The translations under genes and the position numbers were made by a program. From Paguma larvata (lineage: Eukaryota; Chordata; Mammalia; Carnivora; Viverridae), in assembly GCA_030068075.1 (NCBI GenBank), contig CM057843.1, forward strand, positions 14,774,001 through 14,838,000: a stretch of 64,000 nt of DNA, written 5' to 3'. Under the pieces are notes generated by a model. It saw only the letters and a list, made by a program, of their open reading frames with translations. It was not told the DNA's origin and ran no database searches. How positions within the stretch are numbered: the stretch's first letter is position 1; each line of letters starts with the position of its first letter. Below are positions 45,303 to 57,684 of the stretch, in pieces.

Positions 45303-45429
45303 GTTTTTTAAGTAGACTCTGCGCCCAGCATGGAACCCAACGAGGGGCTTGAGCTCACGACCCTGAGGTTAAGACCTGAGCTGAGATGAAGAGTTGGACG
45401 CTTAACCGACACAGCCACCCGGGCGCCCC
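45303..45429 (-). mobile_element. Older carnivore SINE, reverse orientation
   Basis: Minus-strand head GGGGCGCCCGGGTGGCTGTG ends at 45429, then 'CTCAGGTCTTAACCTCAGGG' and 'GAGCTCAAGCCCCTCGTTGG'. It lacks the CT-rich region. The younger copy at 45068 appears to have landed in its tail. Confidence 0.85.
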
Positions 45430-45693
45430 AAAGATAACTTTTAGATGACGGCACTAGTTTTCTTCGGGCTTTAAGAAGCCTAGAATGAGCATAGTTCATA
45501 GGATGATACAGCCCTAAACGTATTAAATAATGACTAAGTAACTGTGAGAAATCAGTAGTTCTTAACAAAGAATGCACATAACTATACTTGGATAGTTGTT
45601 CCAAAACAACTTGGAACAGAGATTTCAGCTAAAATATGTGTATTTCTGAAAAATCTCATATTCTGTAACAGTATATGCTAAATATAAGACTTC
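45430..45693. other. Intron sequence, nothing recognised
   Basis: Short unrecognised piece between SINEs. Confidence 0.4.
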
Positions 45694-45884
45694 GGGGGGC
45701 ACATAGGCGGCACAATCGGTTAAGCATCTGACTTCAACTTAGGTCATGATCTCACGGGTTTGTGAGTTCGAGTCCCGCATCAGGCTTGCTGCTGTCAGCA
45801 CAGATCCTCTGCCCCCCTCTCTATCTGCCCCGCCCCGGCTTTCGCTCTCTCTCTCAAAATAAACTTTAAAAAAAAAAAAAAAAG
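45694..45884 (+). mobile_element. SINEC_Fc, diverged
   Basis: Head GGGGGGCACATAGGCGGCAC, B box GTTCGAGTCCCGCATC, CT-rich region, A16 tail. AAGACTTC on both sides is the likely target duplication. A stretch after 'GCTGCTGTCAGCACAG' is missing. Confidence 0.9.
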
Positions 45885-46137
45885 ACTTCCGGGAAAATAG
45901 GATTGTGGCTATTACTTAAAACCTATACAACTCTGTATGCAGAGCATTAACAAAAACAGCACCAATTCTAATAGAGGTAATAATATATTGAAGCTCCAGT
46001 ATCATTTGCAATCAGCCTGCAGTCAAGCTTTGCTAGCTTCGAACTCTGTAGTCCACGCTTCTGCTGTTAAGATGTAAATCCCTGAAGTCATTTGCTTCTA
46101 AAAGAAAACAATATGTTTCATCAAAATAAAAAATACA

Positions 46138-46345
46138 GGGGCGCCTGGGTGGCTCAGTCCGTTAAGCATCTGACCCTTGATTTCGGCTCATCATGATCTC
46201 ACAGTTCATGAGTTCGAGCCCCGCATCAGGCTCTACACTGTTAGCATGGAGCCTGCCTGAGATTCTTTCTCCCTCTCTCTCTGCCCCTCCCCTGCTCACT
46301 CTTTCTCTCTCAAAAGAAAGAAAGAAACATTAACAAAATTAAATA
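46138..46345 (+). mobile_element. SINEC_Fc
   Basis: Head GGGGCGCCTGGGTGGCTCAG, 'GACCCTTGATTTCGGCTCAT' variant, B box, CT-rich region and A-rich tail (AAAGAAAGAAAGAAAC). Confidence 0.92.
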
Positions 46346-49300
46346 AAATAAAATTCAGGGTATAATCATCTTTATCAACCTTTAAAAACGAAAAATACAG
46401 AAAAAAACATAGGCGATAATATCTTCACGTTTTCTTTTCGACACTTGAAATCTCCACTAGTTAGCTTTAACAGTGAGAAGCAGAGCAGTTCTTGAATGCA
46501 ATAATTTTCAAATCTTCTTAAGGTCTTCAGACATCATGAAGGCTACTTCTTTTAATTATGGGACAGCTTGATCCTAAGAGCTTTTGAAACATTAATGTGC
46601 AGAGAAAAATCATTTATGAACTACAGAGACCTCCATGTTACATTAATATATCCTCCTGCCATATGCAAATGAGTTTGTGTGTGTTACCAAACACGTACAA
46701 TAACAAAACAGATATTTCAACTGCGGACTTCGCCAATGCTCCTCAGGTGATCTGGTGTATGCGCTGAGAACTACTAGTACAAAGCAGTGTTTTCCACAGA
46801 CTTCCTTCTAGTTAAACACTGAACACCAAAACAATTCCTTAAGTGCCTACTATGTGACAAGCACGAGGCAGAGGGGTGAACGAAACAGACATGATGCTCG
46901 CCTTCATGGAGTTTATAAGCTTGTGTTGGAACAATGATAGCAATTTTGAAGAAAGAAAGTTAGATTCCTACCTTATATCTTATATCACAATAAAAGCCAA
47001 ATAAACGATAGCGAACAATTACATGAGCTTTAGTAGCAAATCACGACAAGCCTCAAACGAAACAGGGTATTCATGCTATCTTGGGCTCAGAAAAGCCAAC
47101 GGCAAAGGACATTAATAAAAAAAAAATTTTTAATTAAGAAATAAAGACCAATGGATTAAAATAAACACAGTCTTCTGTTTATCAAGAGAGCAATAATATA
47201 AAAGCAAATGAGATAAATCATTTCCAAAATGTCAACTCTACAACTCAGTATAAAATCAAAAACAAATCGACAGAAAAATGTAGGAAAAATGAATAAATGA
47301 ATAACCAATAAACAAATGAAAAATGTAAATTTTACAAAAGCAAATAAATACAAGTTAAGATTTTATCAGCTTAACAATGATTTTTTTAAAAAACGACATA
47401 TCTGTGGCATTAGCAAGAATGATAGCGCAATAATTGGGCACCCTATATTCTGCCATCAGGAATAAGAATTGGTCCTACTCTTTGGCAGGGCAATCTGGAA
47501 ATACCCACGAAAACAGGCCAACTCTGATCAGAAATTGATTATACGAATAGGAATTTACCTTAAGGGAATAAATAAGAAGGAACACCAAAAAAATCACCCT
47601 AAAGAACATGTCATTACACTAATGAATCAAGAGATAACCTTACATGTGTGACAAATGACCTTATATCCATATGAGATACTAAGTAACCACTAAAAATACA
47701 GTCACAAACTTACTGCAAAATACAGTTGAAAAGAAGCTCATGACACACTTAAGCCAAAGTAAAGCGGTAAACAATGTACGAAGTGAGCACATTAAAATAC
47801 CTGCCCAACCGTCCCAAAGTTAACAATTTCTAACTGGAGAGGCCGTAAAGGAACTTTCTCCTTCAAGCTTGTCTAGTTCTTCTATAATAGATACTCCTGG
47901 GCTTAGCGATATTAAGAAAAACCCCAAAACTAACAAATAGTACTTCTTTCAAAATCCGTACTTCTAAAAAAGTCATGGTTTGCGGCTTGGGGGAGGGGGA
48001 AGCAGGACCAGGAGTCAGGGGTCAGGGGTCATGGGTTTTCATTCCAACTCAGGAGGCACCACCTAGGTTGTTTAATTTTGCTTAACATCTGTTTTCTCTA
48101 CTATAAACTGGAAATAGGATGTACAGTGATCCAACATGTCATATTTTAATGAATGAGACTTTAAGATCCCTTTCTGCTAAAAAATTCTATAGCTATAAAT
48201 AATGTTCGTAGCAATTTATTCATCCTTGAATAAATTCTTCTTAAAAGAAGACTTTTATTCTTTCTATTTTTTCTTTTGTTGTTAGTGCTGCAAAACATTT
48301 CTTATAAACCCTTAGACTATAACACATATCCCGCACAGGGAGGTAGGCCTCGAAAATCCCAGAAGTTGAGCTTATTTCTAAGGGGTCAAAGAGCTCTCCC
48401 CACCTATCCTATCGTTTTGTAAATTTTCAAATTTACATAAAAGTTGAAAGAACATGCATTTATCTTTCATCCTCACTAGTTAACATTTTTATTATCTTTG
48501 CTTTCCCTAGAAACATATCCACACACCTACTTCTTTTTTGGGGGGACAGAACTATTGAAAAAAATTGCAGATATATTCACTATCTCTTAAATCACTTTTC
48601 ACTACATAAAAACTCCAAGAAAATGTGTGGGTACTTATTTATCTGATATCAGGGTGGAAAGGGCCACTCGCCATAAAGGTAAATAAACATTATGGAAGAG
48701 AGATTTGCCAACAGAATGGGAAGGGGGATGGGGACAGTAGGACGGTTAACACTACACTGTTGAAAGAGTATCAAAAAATTAGTTTATTCTTTCTAAAACA
48801 AGTATTTATTCAGTACCTATTAAGTGCCAGGTACTTCCTAATCTGCAGATTTAATGGTAAGCAAAATACACAGGTAAAAAAAAATAAACTCAGCAATAAA
48901 ATAAAGGCATAATGCACAAACATTCATTTCACAAAAGGCAAGTAACAATCACACAGGAGGAAGAGAGATTTGATCTTAATAGAAACCTCCTCATAAATTC
49001 ACAATATGCTTTGTTCAAAATGCCACAAAATACAGCTATATATTAAAAGGACATGTTTCTCTCCAACATACAGAACTATAGGAAACTTTTTTCCTCTTTT
49101 CCTCTGTATTTGCAAGTTTTCTAAAGAAACTATTTTTGACAAAAATTCTAAGAAAAATTTATTTTTCTTTATAAAAATCGTAAGCACAGACAAACCTCAC
49201 CTAAAATGTCTCTTCTCCTATACAGCAAGCTAAATAAACTGCAACTGAATTTAAGAGGATTTTCTTAAGTTTAATCTAAATTTAACAAAACCGTGGCTGT

Positions 49301-49613
49301 CTTGAGAACCGCTGACCACATTTTACAGCTCAGCAAGCCGGTACAAAAATGCTGGACAGTTATTCAATAGCAATTTTTCTTTACGGCAGTTCCCAGATTG
49401 TTTTCATTTACCAAAAAGGCAGAAGTACTGACTTTAAAAGGCTGGAGCACTCAGTCTGTGGTTTTCAGTTTTGTTTAACAAAATTTTTACTTTCCCATAG
49501 CACTAACCTTTAGAGACGGGCACAACCGGACTTTCTTTAGGCACTGTGCCTGAATATGGCTAAATAAACATTACAGACCGACAACTCCGCAGGGGAAGAG
49601 AACAAATATTTAC
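46346..49613. other. Intron sequence, mostly unrecognised
   Basis: About 3.3 kb, AT-rich. Possible MIR/L2-tail pieces near 46835-46920 ('AGTGCCTACTATGTGACAAG') and 48795-48885 ('TTCAGTACCTATTAAGTGCC'). A stretch at about 47380-47780 ('CTTTGGCAGGGCAATCTGG', 'CATATGAGATACTAAGTAAC') looks like an old L1 3' piece. A small G-rich direct repeat (GGAGTCAGGGGTCAGGGGTC) lies at 48010-48030. No frame fits an NCOR1 exon here. Confidence 0.45.
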
Positions 49614-49806
49614 CTTCTTAGCATCTGCAGAAGACCTCAACCCTTCTGGCAGCGTGTGCACTAAAGGTAAGACCGCAGCACTGACGCGCTGGAAGTGGGC
49701 GTCCGAAACCTGATCCAGACGTGGTCGCTTGGATTCCAGCGACTCGTGGTCCACCGGGGATGGCCCTGGGTGAAACTGTTCATATCCAGTTCTCCTTTCT
49801 TGAGGC
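49614..49806 (-). CDS. NCOR1: NCOR1 coding exon 4
   Basis: This exon has 193 bases (phase 2 in, phase 0 out). The first base completes an arginine codon and 64 codons follow (near residues 83-146): PQERRTGYEQFHPGPSPVDH, ESLESKRPRLDQVSDAHFQR, VSAAVLPLVHTLPEGLRSSA and DAKK. It includes the basic ESKRPRLDQ motif and lies in the N-terminal repression region. The acceptor is TGTATCAG ahead of 49806; its pyrimidine tract is GTTTCTTTTCTTTTT, only about 45 bases from a SINE. The donor is AAG|GTAAAT. Confidence 0.98.
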
Positions 49807-49850
49807 CTGATACATAAAAAGAAAAGAAACACTTGAAGTTTTTTAAATGA

Positions 49851-49984
49851 GGGGTGCCCGGGTGGCTCAGTCAGTTGGGCGGCCGACTTCGGCTCAGGTC
49901 ATGATCTCGCGGTCTGTGAGTTCGAGCCCCACGTCGGGCTCTATGCTGACAGCTCGCAACCTGGAGCCTGCTTCGGATTCTGTG

Positions 49985-50026
<42 letters not shown>

Positions 50027-50082
50027 CTTCCCCCACTCATACTCTGTCTCTATGTCTCTCAAAAATAAATAAACGTTAAAAA
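49851..50082 (+). mobile_element. SINEC_Fc with an expanded (CT)n, next to the exon 4 acceptor
   Basis: Head GGGGTGCCCGGGTGGCTCAG, near-consensus body, and a CT run expanded to about 18 units at 49985-50022. TTTTTTAAATGA on both sides is the target duplication. The left end is 45 bases upstream (in gene sense) of the exon 4 start. Confidence 0.95.
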
Positions 50083-50234
50083 AATTTTTTTAAATGATGT
50101 ACAACTTCCTGCTAACATCCCTGGTTGGGCTTTGAAATAAACGTGGAAATTATGTTTACTTTGAAACTGAATCCCTGCCCCCTGCTTCCCGCACCGCAGA
50201 AGAACATATATAAAGTGCTCTTAAACTTCTAATT

Positions 50235-50453
50235 TTTTTTATTAAATTATTTTTAACGTTTATTTATTTTTGAGAGTCAGAGAGACCACGAGCAGGGAAG
50301 GCGCAGAGAAAGAGGAAGACACAGAATCCGAAGCAGGCTCCAGGCTCTGAGTTGTTGGCACAGAGCCCCACGTGGGGCTCAAACTCACGAAACCTGAGAT
50401 CATGACCTGAGCTGAAGTCGGACGCTTAACCAACTGAGACACTCAGGTGCCCC
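50235..50453 (-). mobile_element. SINEC_Fc, reverse orientation
   Basis: Minus-strand head GGGGCACCTGAGTGTCTCAG ends at 50453. Flanks TTAAACTTCTAATT and CTAAACTTCTAATT are the target duplication. Confidence 0.94.
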
Positions 50454-51189
50454 TAAACTTCTAATTCTAATAGAAAGTTTCTTCAGGGGAGGTGCGAATG
50501 GTAGTCGTAAAGAAGTGAAAGCATAACAAAAGATTTCCATTTGCAGAAAATTTTAAGTTGCTAAAGAATACCCCTAAAATACAACTTTTAAGCCTATGGC
50601 ATAATAATTGAATTTAATATGACCTAAACCAGAAAAGCTACCATTTTGAACCAATAATACAAACAAGCAGGAAACAAATCTCCCAGCAACTGTACATGGA
50701 GATGGAAATGACTCAAGTTGTGAGTTATTACTAAGACTTAAAGACAAGTCTCTTGAGTGGAAATGTACCATTGCTTTGAAATTCTGACCCCCGAAATAGT
50801 CTGTCTAGTTTCTACCAGTACGTGTCTTGAAAGTCAGGAATCAGTCTGTGACTCCTTTAAGTGAGGTACTGTACAGAGTACTACCTGTGGGTGTTGATTA
50901 ATTTCACTTTCTCTTTCCTATCAAAGCATTTATAGAATCAACGCTTTACTTTGTGGCCAAGCTTTAAATGAACATCTCGCAAAATATTTCTCGATGAAAA
51001 GGATTATCACTGGGTTTCCTTTTTCAAAGAGATGATGAAATAAACCCCGAGGTCTATAAACTTATTATATTTCAAAAATCTGAACTCTCATTCAAGACGT
51101 AAATCCTATAATTTTCTTAAAATTCACAATGATGTCACAAAACCCAGCGGAGCAGAAGCCTTAGGAACAAGCTGAGGACTGTTTGTATT
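50454..51189. other. Intron sequence, nothing recognised
   Basis: No element recognised. Confidence 0.4.
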
Positions 51190-53290
51190 CGATACAGTAT
51201 TGGGAGTTCTCATAAGAGCATCAGGCAAGAAAAAGAAAAAAAAAGTCCTCCAAATCTGAAAGAAAGACATAAAAGTATTTCTATTTGGATGACATGATCC
51301 CATACGGAGAAAAACCTACAGAATCCACCAAAAATAGTTACAGCTAATAAATGAATAATGCAAAGCTACATGATACACATTCAACATGCAAAAATCAGCT
51401 GTATTTCTATATATTAGCAATGAACAGTCTGAAAATGAAATTAAGAAAATAATTCCATTTATAGTAGCATCCAAAGGAATAAAAGCTAGGGATAAATCTG
51501 ACCAAGGAGGCCCAAGACACTTACGCAGTGAAAACCACAAAACACTGTGGAAGAAACTATGGAAAATCAAAGCAGTAAGACAGCCCATGCTCACGCACCA
51601 AAGACTTAATATCATTAAGAGGACAATACTACACAAAGGTATCTACAGATTCAATGTAATCTCTATCAAAATCCCAATGGCGTGTTTTGGAGAAATAGAA
51701 AAACCCATCATAAAATTTATATAGAATCTCAAGGAACCCCCAAAGAGTCAAGACAATTTTGGGAGCGAAATCCAAGATCAAAAGAACTTGCACTTCGCAA
51801 TTTCAAAGCTTACTACAAAGCTGATCAAGAGTGTGCTGCCCCCCAAGGGTAGACATACAGACCAAGGGGATAGAACTGAAAGTCCAGAAATTAACTCTCA
51901 CATCGGCGGCCAGTCGACTTTTAACAAGTGTGCCAAGACCATTCAAGGAGGAAGGAACAATCTCTCCAACAAATGGTGCAGGAGACTCTGGACGCCCAGC
52001 CTGCAAAGGAGAGAAGCTGGACCTTTATCATAGGCCACCTGCAAAAATTAACTCAAAACAGATTACGGGTTTAAAAGATAAGAACTAAACTCTAAAACTC
52101 CTAGAAAAAAATATAGGGAGAACTCTTCCCGATGTCGCATTTTGCAATGCATTCCTGGATATCACACCAAAAGCCCAGGCAACAAAAGAAAAAAAAAAAC
52201 CTGGTAAACTGGACTTCATCAAAACTTCAAACTTTTGGACATCTAAGGATACTATCAAGACAGTGAAAAGAAAGCCCACGAAATGGGAAAAATTATCTAC
52301 AAACATGTATTTGATAAGCTTTTAATATCCAGAATATTATCGGCCTTCCACAACTGAACAATAAAAAGATAACTGCCTCCGAAGGAGGGGGAAGGAGGGG
52401 GAAGGAGGGGGAAGGAGGGGGAAGGAGGGGGAAAATGGGCAAAGGATGTGAATAGACATTTCTCCAAAGACATACAAATGACCAAAAAACACATGAAAAG
52501 ATGCTCAACATCATTCATCATTATGGGAACACAAATCAAAACCAAACTGAGGTACTATTTGGCCAGACTTGTTTGGGAAACAAAGAACAAAGAAAAATAA
52601 TAAGGGTTCACACAGATGTAGAAAAATCGGAGCCTGGCGCACTGCTGGGTGCGGACGTCAGACTGTGGAGCCGCTGTGGGAAACCTGCAGTTCTTCAAAA
52701 AGCTACACACAGAATTACCGTACGGCACAGCAGCTCCCCCTAGGTGTGTGAGGTATATATCCCAAAGTACTGAGAACAGGGACTCATGCACAGGTATTGA
52801 AACGGACTCAAACGGATATTGTACACCAACGCTCATGCGGCATTATTCACAACAGTCGAAAGTGGAAACAATCCGTGTCCACTGACGGACGAATGGATAA
52901 ACAAAATGTGGTACTACATCCGCATTTATATATGGTGGTGTACAGTGGTACAGAGTCCACACGCGGCAATATGGCTACACCTTAAAACATCACACTAAGT
53001 GAAATAAGCCAGATACAAAAGGACAATTGCTGTATGACTATTTATATGAAGTAACTCAAACAGGCAAATGCATAGAGAAAGTAGGTTAGAGGTTACCAGG
53101 GCCTGGGGGAAGAGGAGGCTGGGGAATTATTGCCTAATGGGAACAGAGTTTCTCTTTGGGGTAATGAAAAAGTTCTGGAAATAGTGGTGATGGTTGCAAA
53201 ATCCTGTTGTGCACTGAATGCCACTAAGCTGAAACATTTAAAAATGGTCAAAATGGTAAATCTATGTTACGTATATTTTCCCAGAGTAAA
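51190..53290 (+). mobile_element. L1 ORF2 3' part and 3' end, degenerate
   Basis: Text in L1 order: 'TATTTGGATGACATGATCCC', 'CAGCTGTATTTCTATATATTAGCAA' region, 'AAACACTGTGGAAGAAAC', 'AATCCCAATGGCGTGTTTTG', 'AACAAATGGTGCAGGAGACT', 'ATGGGCAAAGGATGTGAATAG', and 3' end near 53290. Only short open frames (up to 112 codons) remain. A 10-bp tandem repeat at 52381-52430 lies inside it. Antisense to NCOR1. Confidence 0.85.
52381..52430 (+). repeat. GAAGGAGGGG x5 tandem repeat
   Basis: Five exact 10-base copies of GAAGGAGGGG at 52381-52430, then GAAAATGGGC. Purine-only, capable of triplex or G-quadruplex folding. It has expanded within the L1, just upstream of the usual 'AAAATGGGCAAAGG' motif. Confidence 0.97.
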
Positions 53291-53439
53291 AAAGATCACA
53301 TAGAAGTTAATTCTTGGAATCATTATTAATAAAGACTAGCCTAGGGGATTCTAGCATATAATTTTATTTCAGAAGCTTAGTACTACTGGAGTGAGTGATT
53401 TATGCTCTTTTTCAACAGTTAACTCTTTTCCCCTTCATT

Positions 53440-53850
53440 CGACTCACTGGACTCGGACTTAAGGCCCCATCATTTCATTTTACTACAAGTACTCAGCACA
53501 CACTGAAGTCAGCAATGACCTCCTGATACTGAAAGCAAACAAGTATTTTTAGACCTGTGCTGACCTATCGGCTACATTTTATACTTTCCTCACTCCTTCC
53601 TTCCTGACACTCTTCCACCTCTTGGTTTCCAGGACACAACCCGCCCTGGTTGCCAGAGTCTAACCATTTTCCCTCAGGGTCCCGAGCAACAGATGGGTTT
53701 AAAACCGGCCCTCTTTCAGCGATGCTGAGCTTCCTCATGCAGTCTTTGCTTAACCTGACCTGCTGGAAAACACGCCTGTAGTTCTCCCTTCTCTGCTTCT
53801 CTCTCACAATTGCCCTGCTCTCATTTTGCACACACAAAAAGCTTAAGGCT
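53440..53850 (+). mobile_element. L2 LINE fragment
   Basis: 'GTCAGCAATGACCTCCTGAT', 'TTTCCTCACTCCTTCCTTCC', 'CTCTTGGTTTCCAGGACACA' in the order of the L2 reverse-transcriptase region. A 90-codon minus-strand frame overlaps but is not coding. Confidence 0.55.
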
Positions 53851-54269
53851 CACCCTTCCTGAACCTTACACTGGAGCACTGTCCCCTGAAGTATAAATGC
53901 CTCCGGAGCTTCAATGAAACAAACCCTTTTGCAAGATAATAGTTATCAAATTTGTGCCTCCAACAAAACTGAAGAACGTAAGTTGTTAACTAACATTTTC
54001 ATCTTAGAGAAATTAAGTGATTTAGGACATATACCTCATAAGAAATTACTTTGGTGAATAAGGTTTCTTGGCACTTTCATCGGAATAAAAAACAATAGAG
54101 TACATGCTGCCTTCATTCTATCAATAAGTAGTATTTTGAAAACAGCCACCATCTATCTCATTAATGCATGGATGCATTTCCATGAAATTTTACTTATATC
54201 TGATTAATTTGTTTCTCATTTTCTTAAATGATTACTGTTTTGACCAATCTTAAAATATCCAATCTGGAA
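53851..54269. other. Intron sequence, nothing recognised
   Basis: AT-rich, no element identified. Confidence 0.4.
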
Positions 54270-54664
54270 GTTTTTTTAAACAGATGTTGGCAAGGATGCA
54301 GAGAAAGAGGAACCCTACTACACTGTTGATGGAAATGCAAACTGGTGGAAAACAGTATGGAGGCTCCTCAAAAAATTAAAAATAGAACTACCCTAAGACC
54401 CAGCAATTGCACAAATTACAATTTGGATAAATTGTACAAAATTGTACAAAGGGTACAAAAATGCTGATTTGAAGGGGCCCACGCACCCCAATGTTTATAG
54501 CAGCACTATTGACAGTAGCCAAAGTTTGGAAAAAACCCAAATGTCTATCAACTGATGAACGGATGAAGAAGATGTGGTATATATATATATATACCATATA
54601 TATGTGTGTGTATATATATATCTATATATATATACACACACATATACAGGAATACTACTCGGTG

Positions 54665-54700
<36 letters not shown>

Positions 54701-55075
54701 AAATCTTGCCATTTGCAACAATATGGATGAACTGGAGGGTATTATCCTAAGCGAAATAAGTCAGAGAAAGACAGATATCCTATGATTTCACTCATATGTG
54801 GAATTTGAGAAACTTAACAGATGAATACAGGGAAAGGGAAGCAAAAATAAGATTAAAACAGAGAGGGAGGCAAACCATAAGAGACTCTTAAATACAGAGA
54901 ACAAGGAAGGTGGGTGGGGGATGGGTTAGATGGGTGAGGGCATTGAGGAGGGCACTTTTTGGGATGAGCGCTGGGCGTCCTATGTAAGAAATGAATCACT
55001 GGGTTCTACTCCTGAAGCCAAGACTACACTGTATGTTAACTAACTTGAGAATAAAAGAAAAAAACAAAGAAGTTT
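54270..55075 (+). mobile_element. L1 3' end, with microsatellites
   Basis: Follows the L1 3' region from 'GATGTTGGCAAGGATGCAG' through 'ACCCTAAGACCCAGCAATTG', 'GGAATTTGAGAAACTTAACAG', 'GGGATGAGCGCTGGGCGTCC' to the tail 'GAGAATAAAAGAAAAAAAC'. Contains (TA)n and (CA)n runs. Antisense to NCOR1. Confidence 0.9.
54577..54698 (+). repeat. (TA)n / (TG)n / (CA)n compound microsatellite
   Basis: TA runs at 54577-54645 with a short TGTGTG insert, then (CA)15-16 at about 54667-54698. Frames here (79 and 67 codons) are translations of the repeat. Confidence 0.95.
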
Positions 55076-55544
55076 CTTAAAATAGGGCATCTTTAGAAAC
55101 AGACACGTTTCCATATTTTGTTGTTAAATAAATGTAAGTAAGATAGGTTGATCAATAAATGACTCGGAATAATCAAAGCAAATCGCGTTAGCATAAATTT
55201 TTTGAAAAAAGAAGAACACGTGAGCTCCAAGAAAATAAGGAACAGAAAAAGAAGTTTTGTTAGAGACAAGTTCATTTATACATAGTATCATTTTAAGTGG
55301 ATGATGGTATCAAATCACTATGGTATTTAGATTCCGTCAGATAATTTTAAAAATGTATTGCAGCAGTTTTGCTTTAAAATGTCAATACTTTCAATATAGC
55401 AAATTATATTCATCTTTTAAAACTTAGGAAACTTTTAAATGTCAACTTAAAAATGTACAATATAGCTTTTCAAAATTCGTTTAAGAAATATGCAAGTAAC
55501 AAGTTTGAAGACCACCATTTCAGTCCTTTTCCTTCCTCTCTCTC
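55076..55544. other. Intron sequence, nothing recognised
   Basis: AT-rich intron piece. Confidence 0.4.
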
Positions 55545-56160
55545 CCTCAGAGGCTTCCGCCTCATGGCATCTCCACATGCTGGGGAGCCTCTGGGTTCAT
55601 CTCCAAACTGCTGCCCTCTCACTTCCCACCTGCCCTGGATCGCAGGCACCGACCTGGACCTTAAACCCAGATCCTCCCGGAGCGCGCGAGGCCCATCTCC
55701 AGCTGCCTGTGTCACAGGTACCTCAAGCTTAATTCGCACCAAACTCAAGTAGTCTTACCCCCGTTGCTCTTTCCTTAATCTCTCTCACACTGTCACGGCC
55801 GTGGGACCAACAGCCACCGGACAAGCTAGAAAGCCAGGATTCCCCCAGGTCTCCTCCCTCACCTTTGCCACTTGCTAGGACGCGACAGCCTTCCCCCTAA
55901 CTCACTCCAGCCCGGCTGGTCTCCGCCTCGCTGTCCGATCTTATGCTCACACTGTCTCACGTGTGCTTTCTGCATCTAGTCTATCCACCTCAAATTCGTC
56001 CTCCGCAGAGCGGCGGCCAGAGGTAATCTATCAGAAACGAGCACCCAGCGTGAGCTAAAGGCCAAGGCCCTCGACACAGCTCTTAGAAACAGGGCCACTG
56101 CCGGCCTGCGAGAAAACTGAGCGCAACGTGCAGAAGCAAACGCAGCCCTCTGGTACACGG
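55545..56160 (+). mobile_element. Probable L2 LINE fragment
   Basis: Pyrimidine-rich text on the plus strand ('CTCCACATGCTGGGGAGCC', 'CACTTCCCACCTGCCC', 'GGTCTCCGCCTCGCTGTCC') is compatible with a decayed L2 ORF2 3' half, but the match is weak. Overlapping frames of 92-99 codons on both strands are not coding. Confidence 0.4.
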
Positions 56161-56589
56161 GGCCTGCCTGGTGAGCTGCCCAAGCTGGGTCTCAGTCCTC
56201 AGCCGTCCCCTCGACCTATAAAAGTTAACTTCCAGGTGTTACATTTTACCTCTAGGGAGGCTGCCTGTGACATTTACCAAAGCCACAAGGGACAGCTTAC
56301 CTAGCGCTGGAGAAGAGCATACGGCCGCCAGTACACAGGACAACTGGGACGAACGCGGACAATACACAGCTCTCTTGGCATCAAGAAATCGGGCTATTTC
56401 CCATTTCAGTTTGCCCATCCTTTTAACAAGAACAAAACTATTCATGGATAAACAAGTAAATACCTAATTTAACATTTAAAATTTCAAAGAATTTTAAGTG
56501 AACTGTATGAAAATCTTTGTGAAAACAAATACAACTTTGTATTGGAGTCCTGGTGGAGTTAAGCATGAAATCTCCGTTTTAAATGAACG
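56161..56589. other. Intron sequence, nothing recognised
   Basis: No element recognised. Confidence 0.4.
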
Positions 56590-56850
56590 TATTTGCCTTT
56601 TAAAAGCTAACACCAGTGGAAAGGTATAGCCACTTTGGAAACAGTCTAGCAATTTCTCAAACGGCAAATAGAGAACTACCATATGATACAGCAATTCTAC
56701 TCCTGGGCATGTTCCCAAGAGAAAGGAAAACCCATGGTCACATAAAAATTTGTGCACGAGGGCTCCTAGCAGCATTATTCATGACGATCAAAAAGTGAAA
56801 ACTCAAATATCTATCAATTGATGAATGGACAAATAAGGTGTATAAAGAAA
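56590..56850 (+). mobile_element. L1 3'-end fragment
   Basis: 'GGTATAGCCACTTTGGAAAC', 'ATATGATACAGCAATTCTAC', 'GCAGCATTATTCATGACG', 'CTATCAATTGATGAATGGAC' are the familiar L1 3' block. Confidence 0.75.
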
Positions 56851-57684
56851 AGCAAACATCAGATTTTCACACTATAAAACCTCTGTAGACTTTTAAACTT
56901 AAAAGTTCTTATATTTCACGGACTTCCATGACCTCTTAGTACGTCCTTTAAATACCTTTAAAACAAATTAAAGTTTTTAAATGGGTCTTTTACTGTAATA
57001 TACCTATGCCTTATAGTTTTAATTTTAAGGAAAAGATAACCCTCGTTAGGGGGAACATAGCTATTCAAAACGGTGGTCCACAAAACGCATCTAGAATTAT
57101 ATCAATTGATTTTATTTATTCCTAGCTATGGAAATTTATTTCACCTGAACTTTCAAATGTATAAGCATGATTTGGCTTCTTTTTTTGCTCAAGGGAAAAC
57201 CAATTATCTGAATTTCGGTGAACCTTTTATAATATCTGAAACTACCTCAAGTTGTTGTGCGTCTTTTTATTTAAATACCCAAATACTCTAATTATGGGGA
57301 CTAATTTTTCCAATGAAATCTAGAAAACACGATTGATGATATTCACCCAGAAATGACTCTCGTATTTTAAGACTATGGTTTATAAAACGATAGACATTTG
57401 CTAACCAAAAAAATTCCAGGAATACAAAACAAAACTAAGCAGCAAATTGCCCCAAATCGCACCACATTCAGACAATGCTAAAACTAGGTGAATCCCATAC
57501 CCAAACATCACTTTATTTTTACATATGGGTAAATGGATATTCAGACAAAAATAAAACTTTAAGTGAAGAATATTTGGTTTGTTTTTATATAGGTATTAGG
57601 GGAAAAAATAAAATGAAATAAAGCTTAAAATGGAAGGAATTGTTCCTTTGTCACAAGAAATTAGTTCCTAAAAGATTACTGCTA
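56851..57684. other. Intron sequence, nothing recognised
   Basis: AT-rich, no element identified. Confidence 0.4.

Noticed and set aside
55470..55752. Overlapping 92-99-codon frames on both strands
   Set aside because: No domain, no splice match, and the region resembles an L2 relic.
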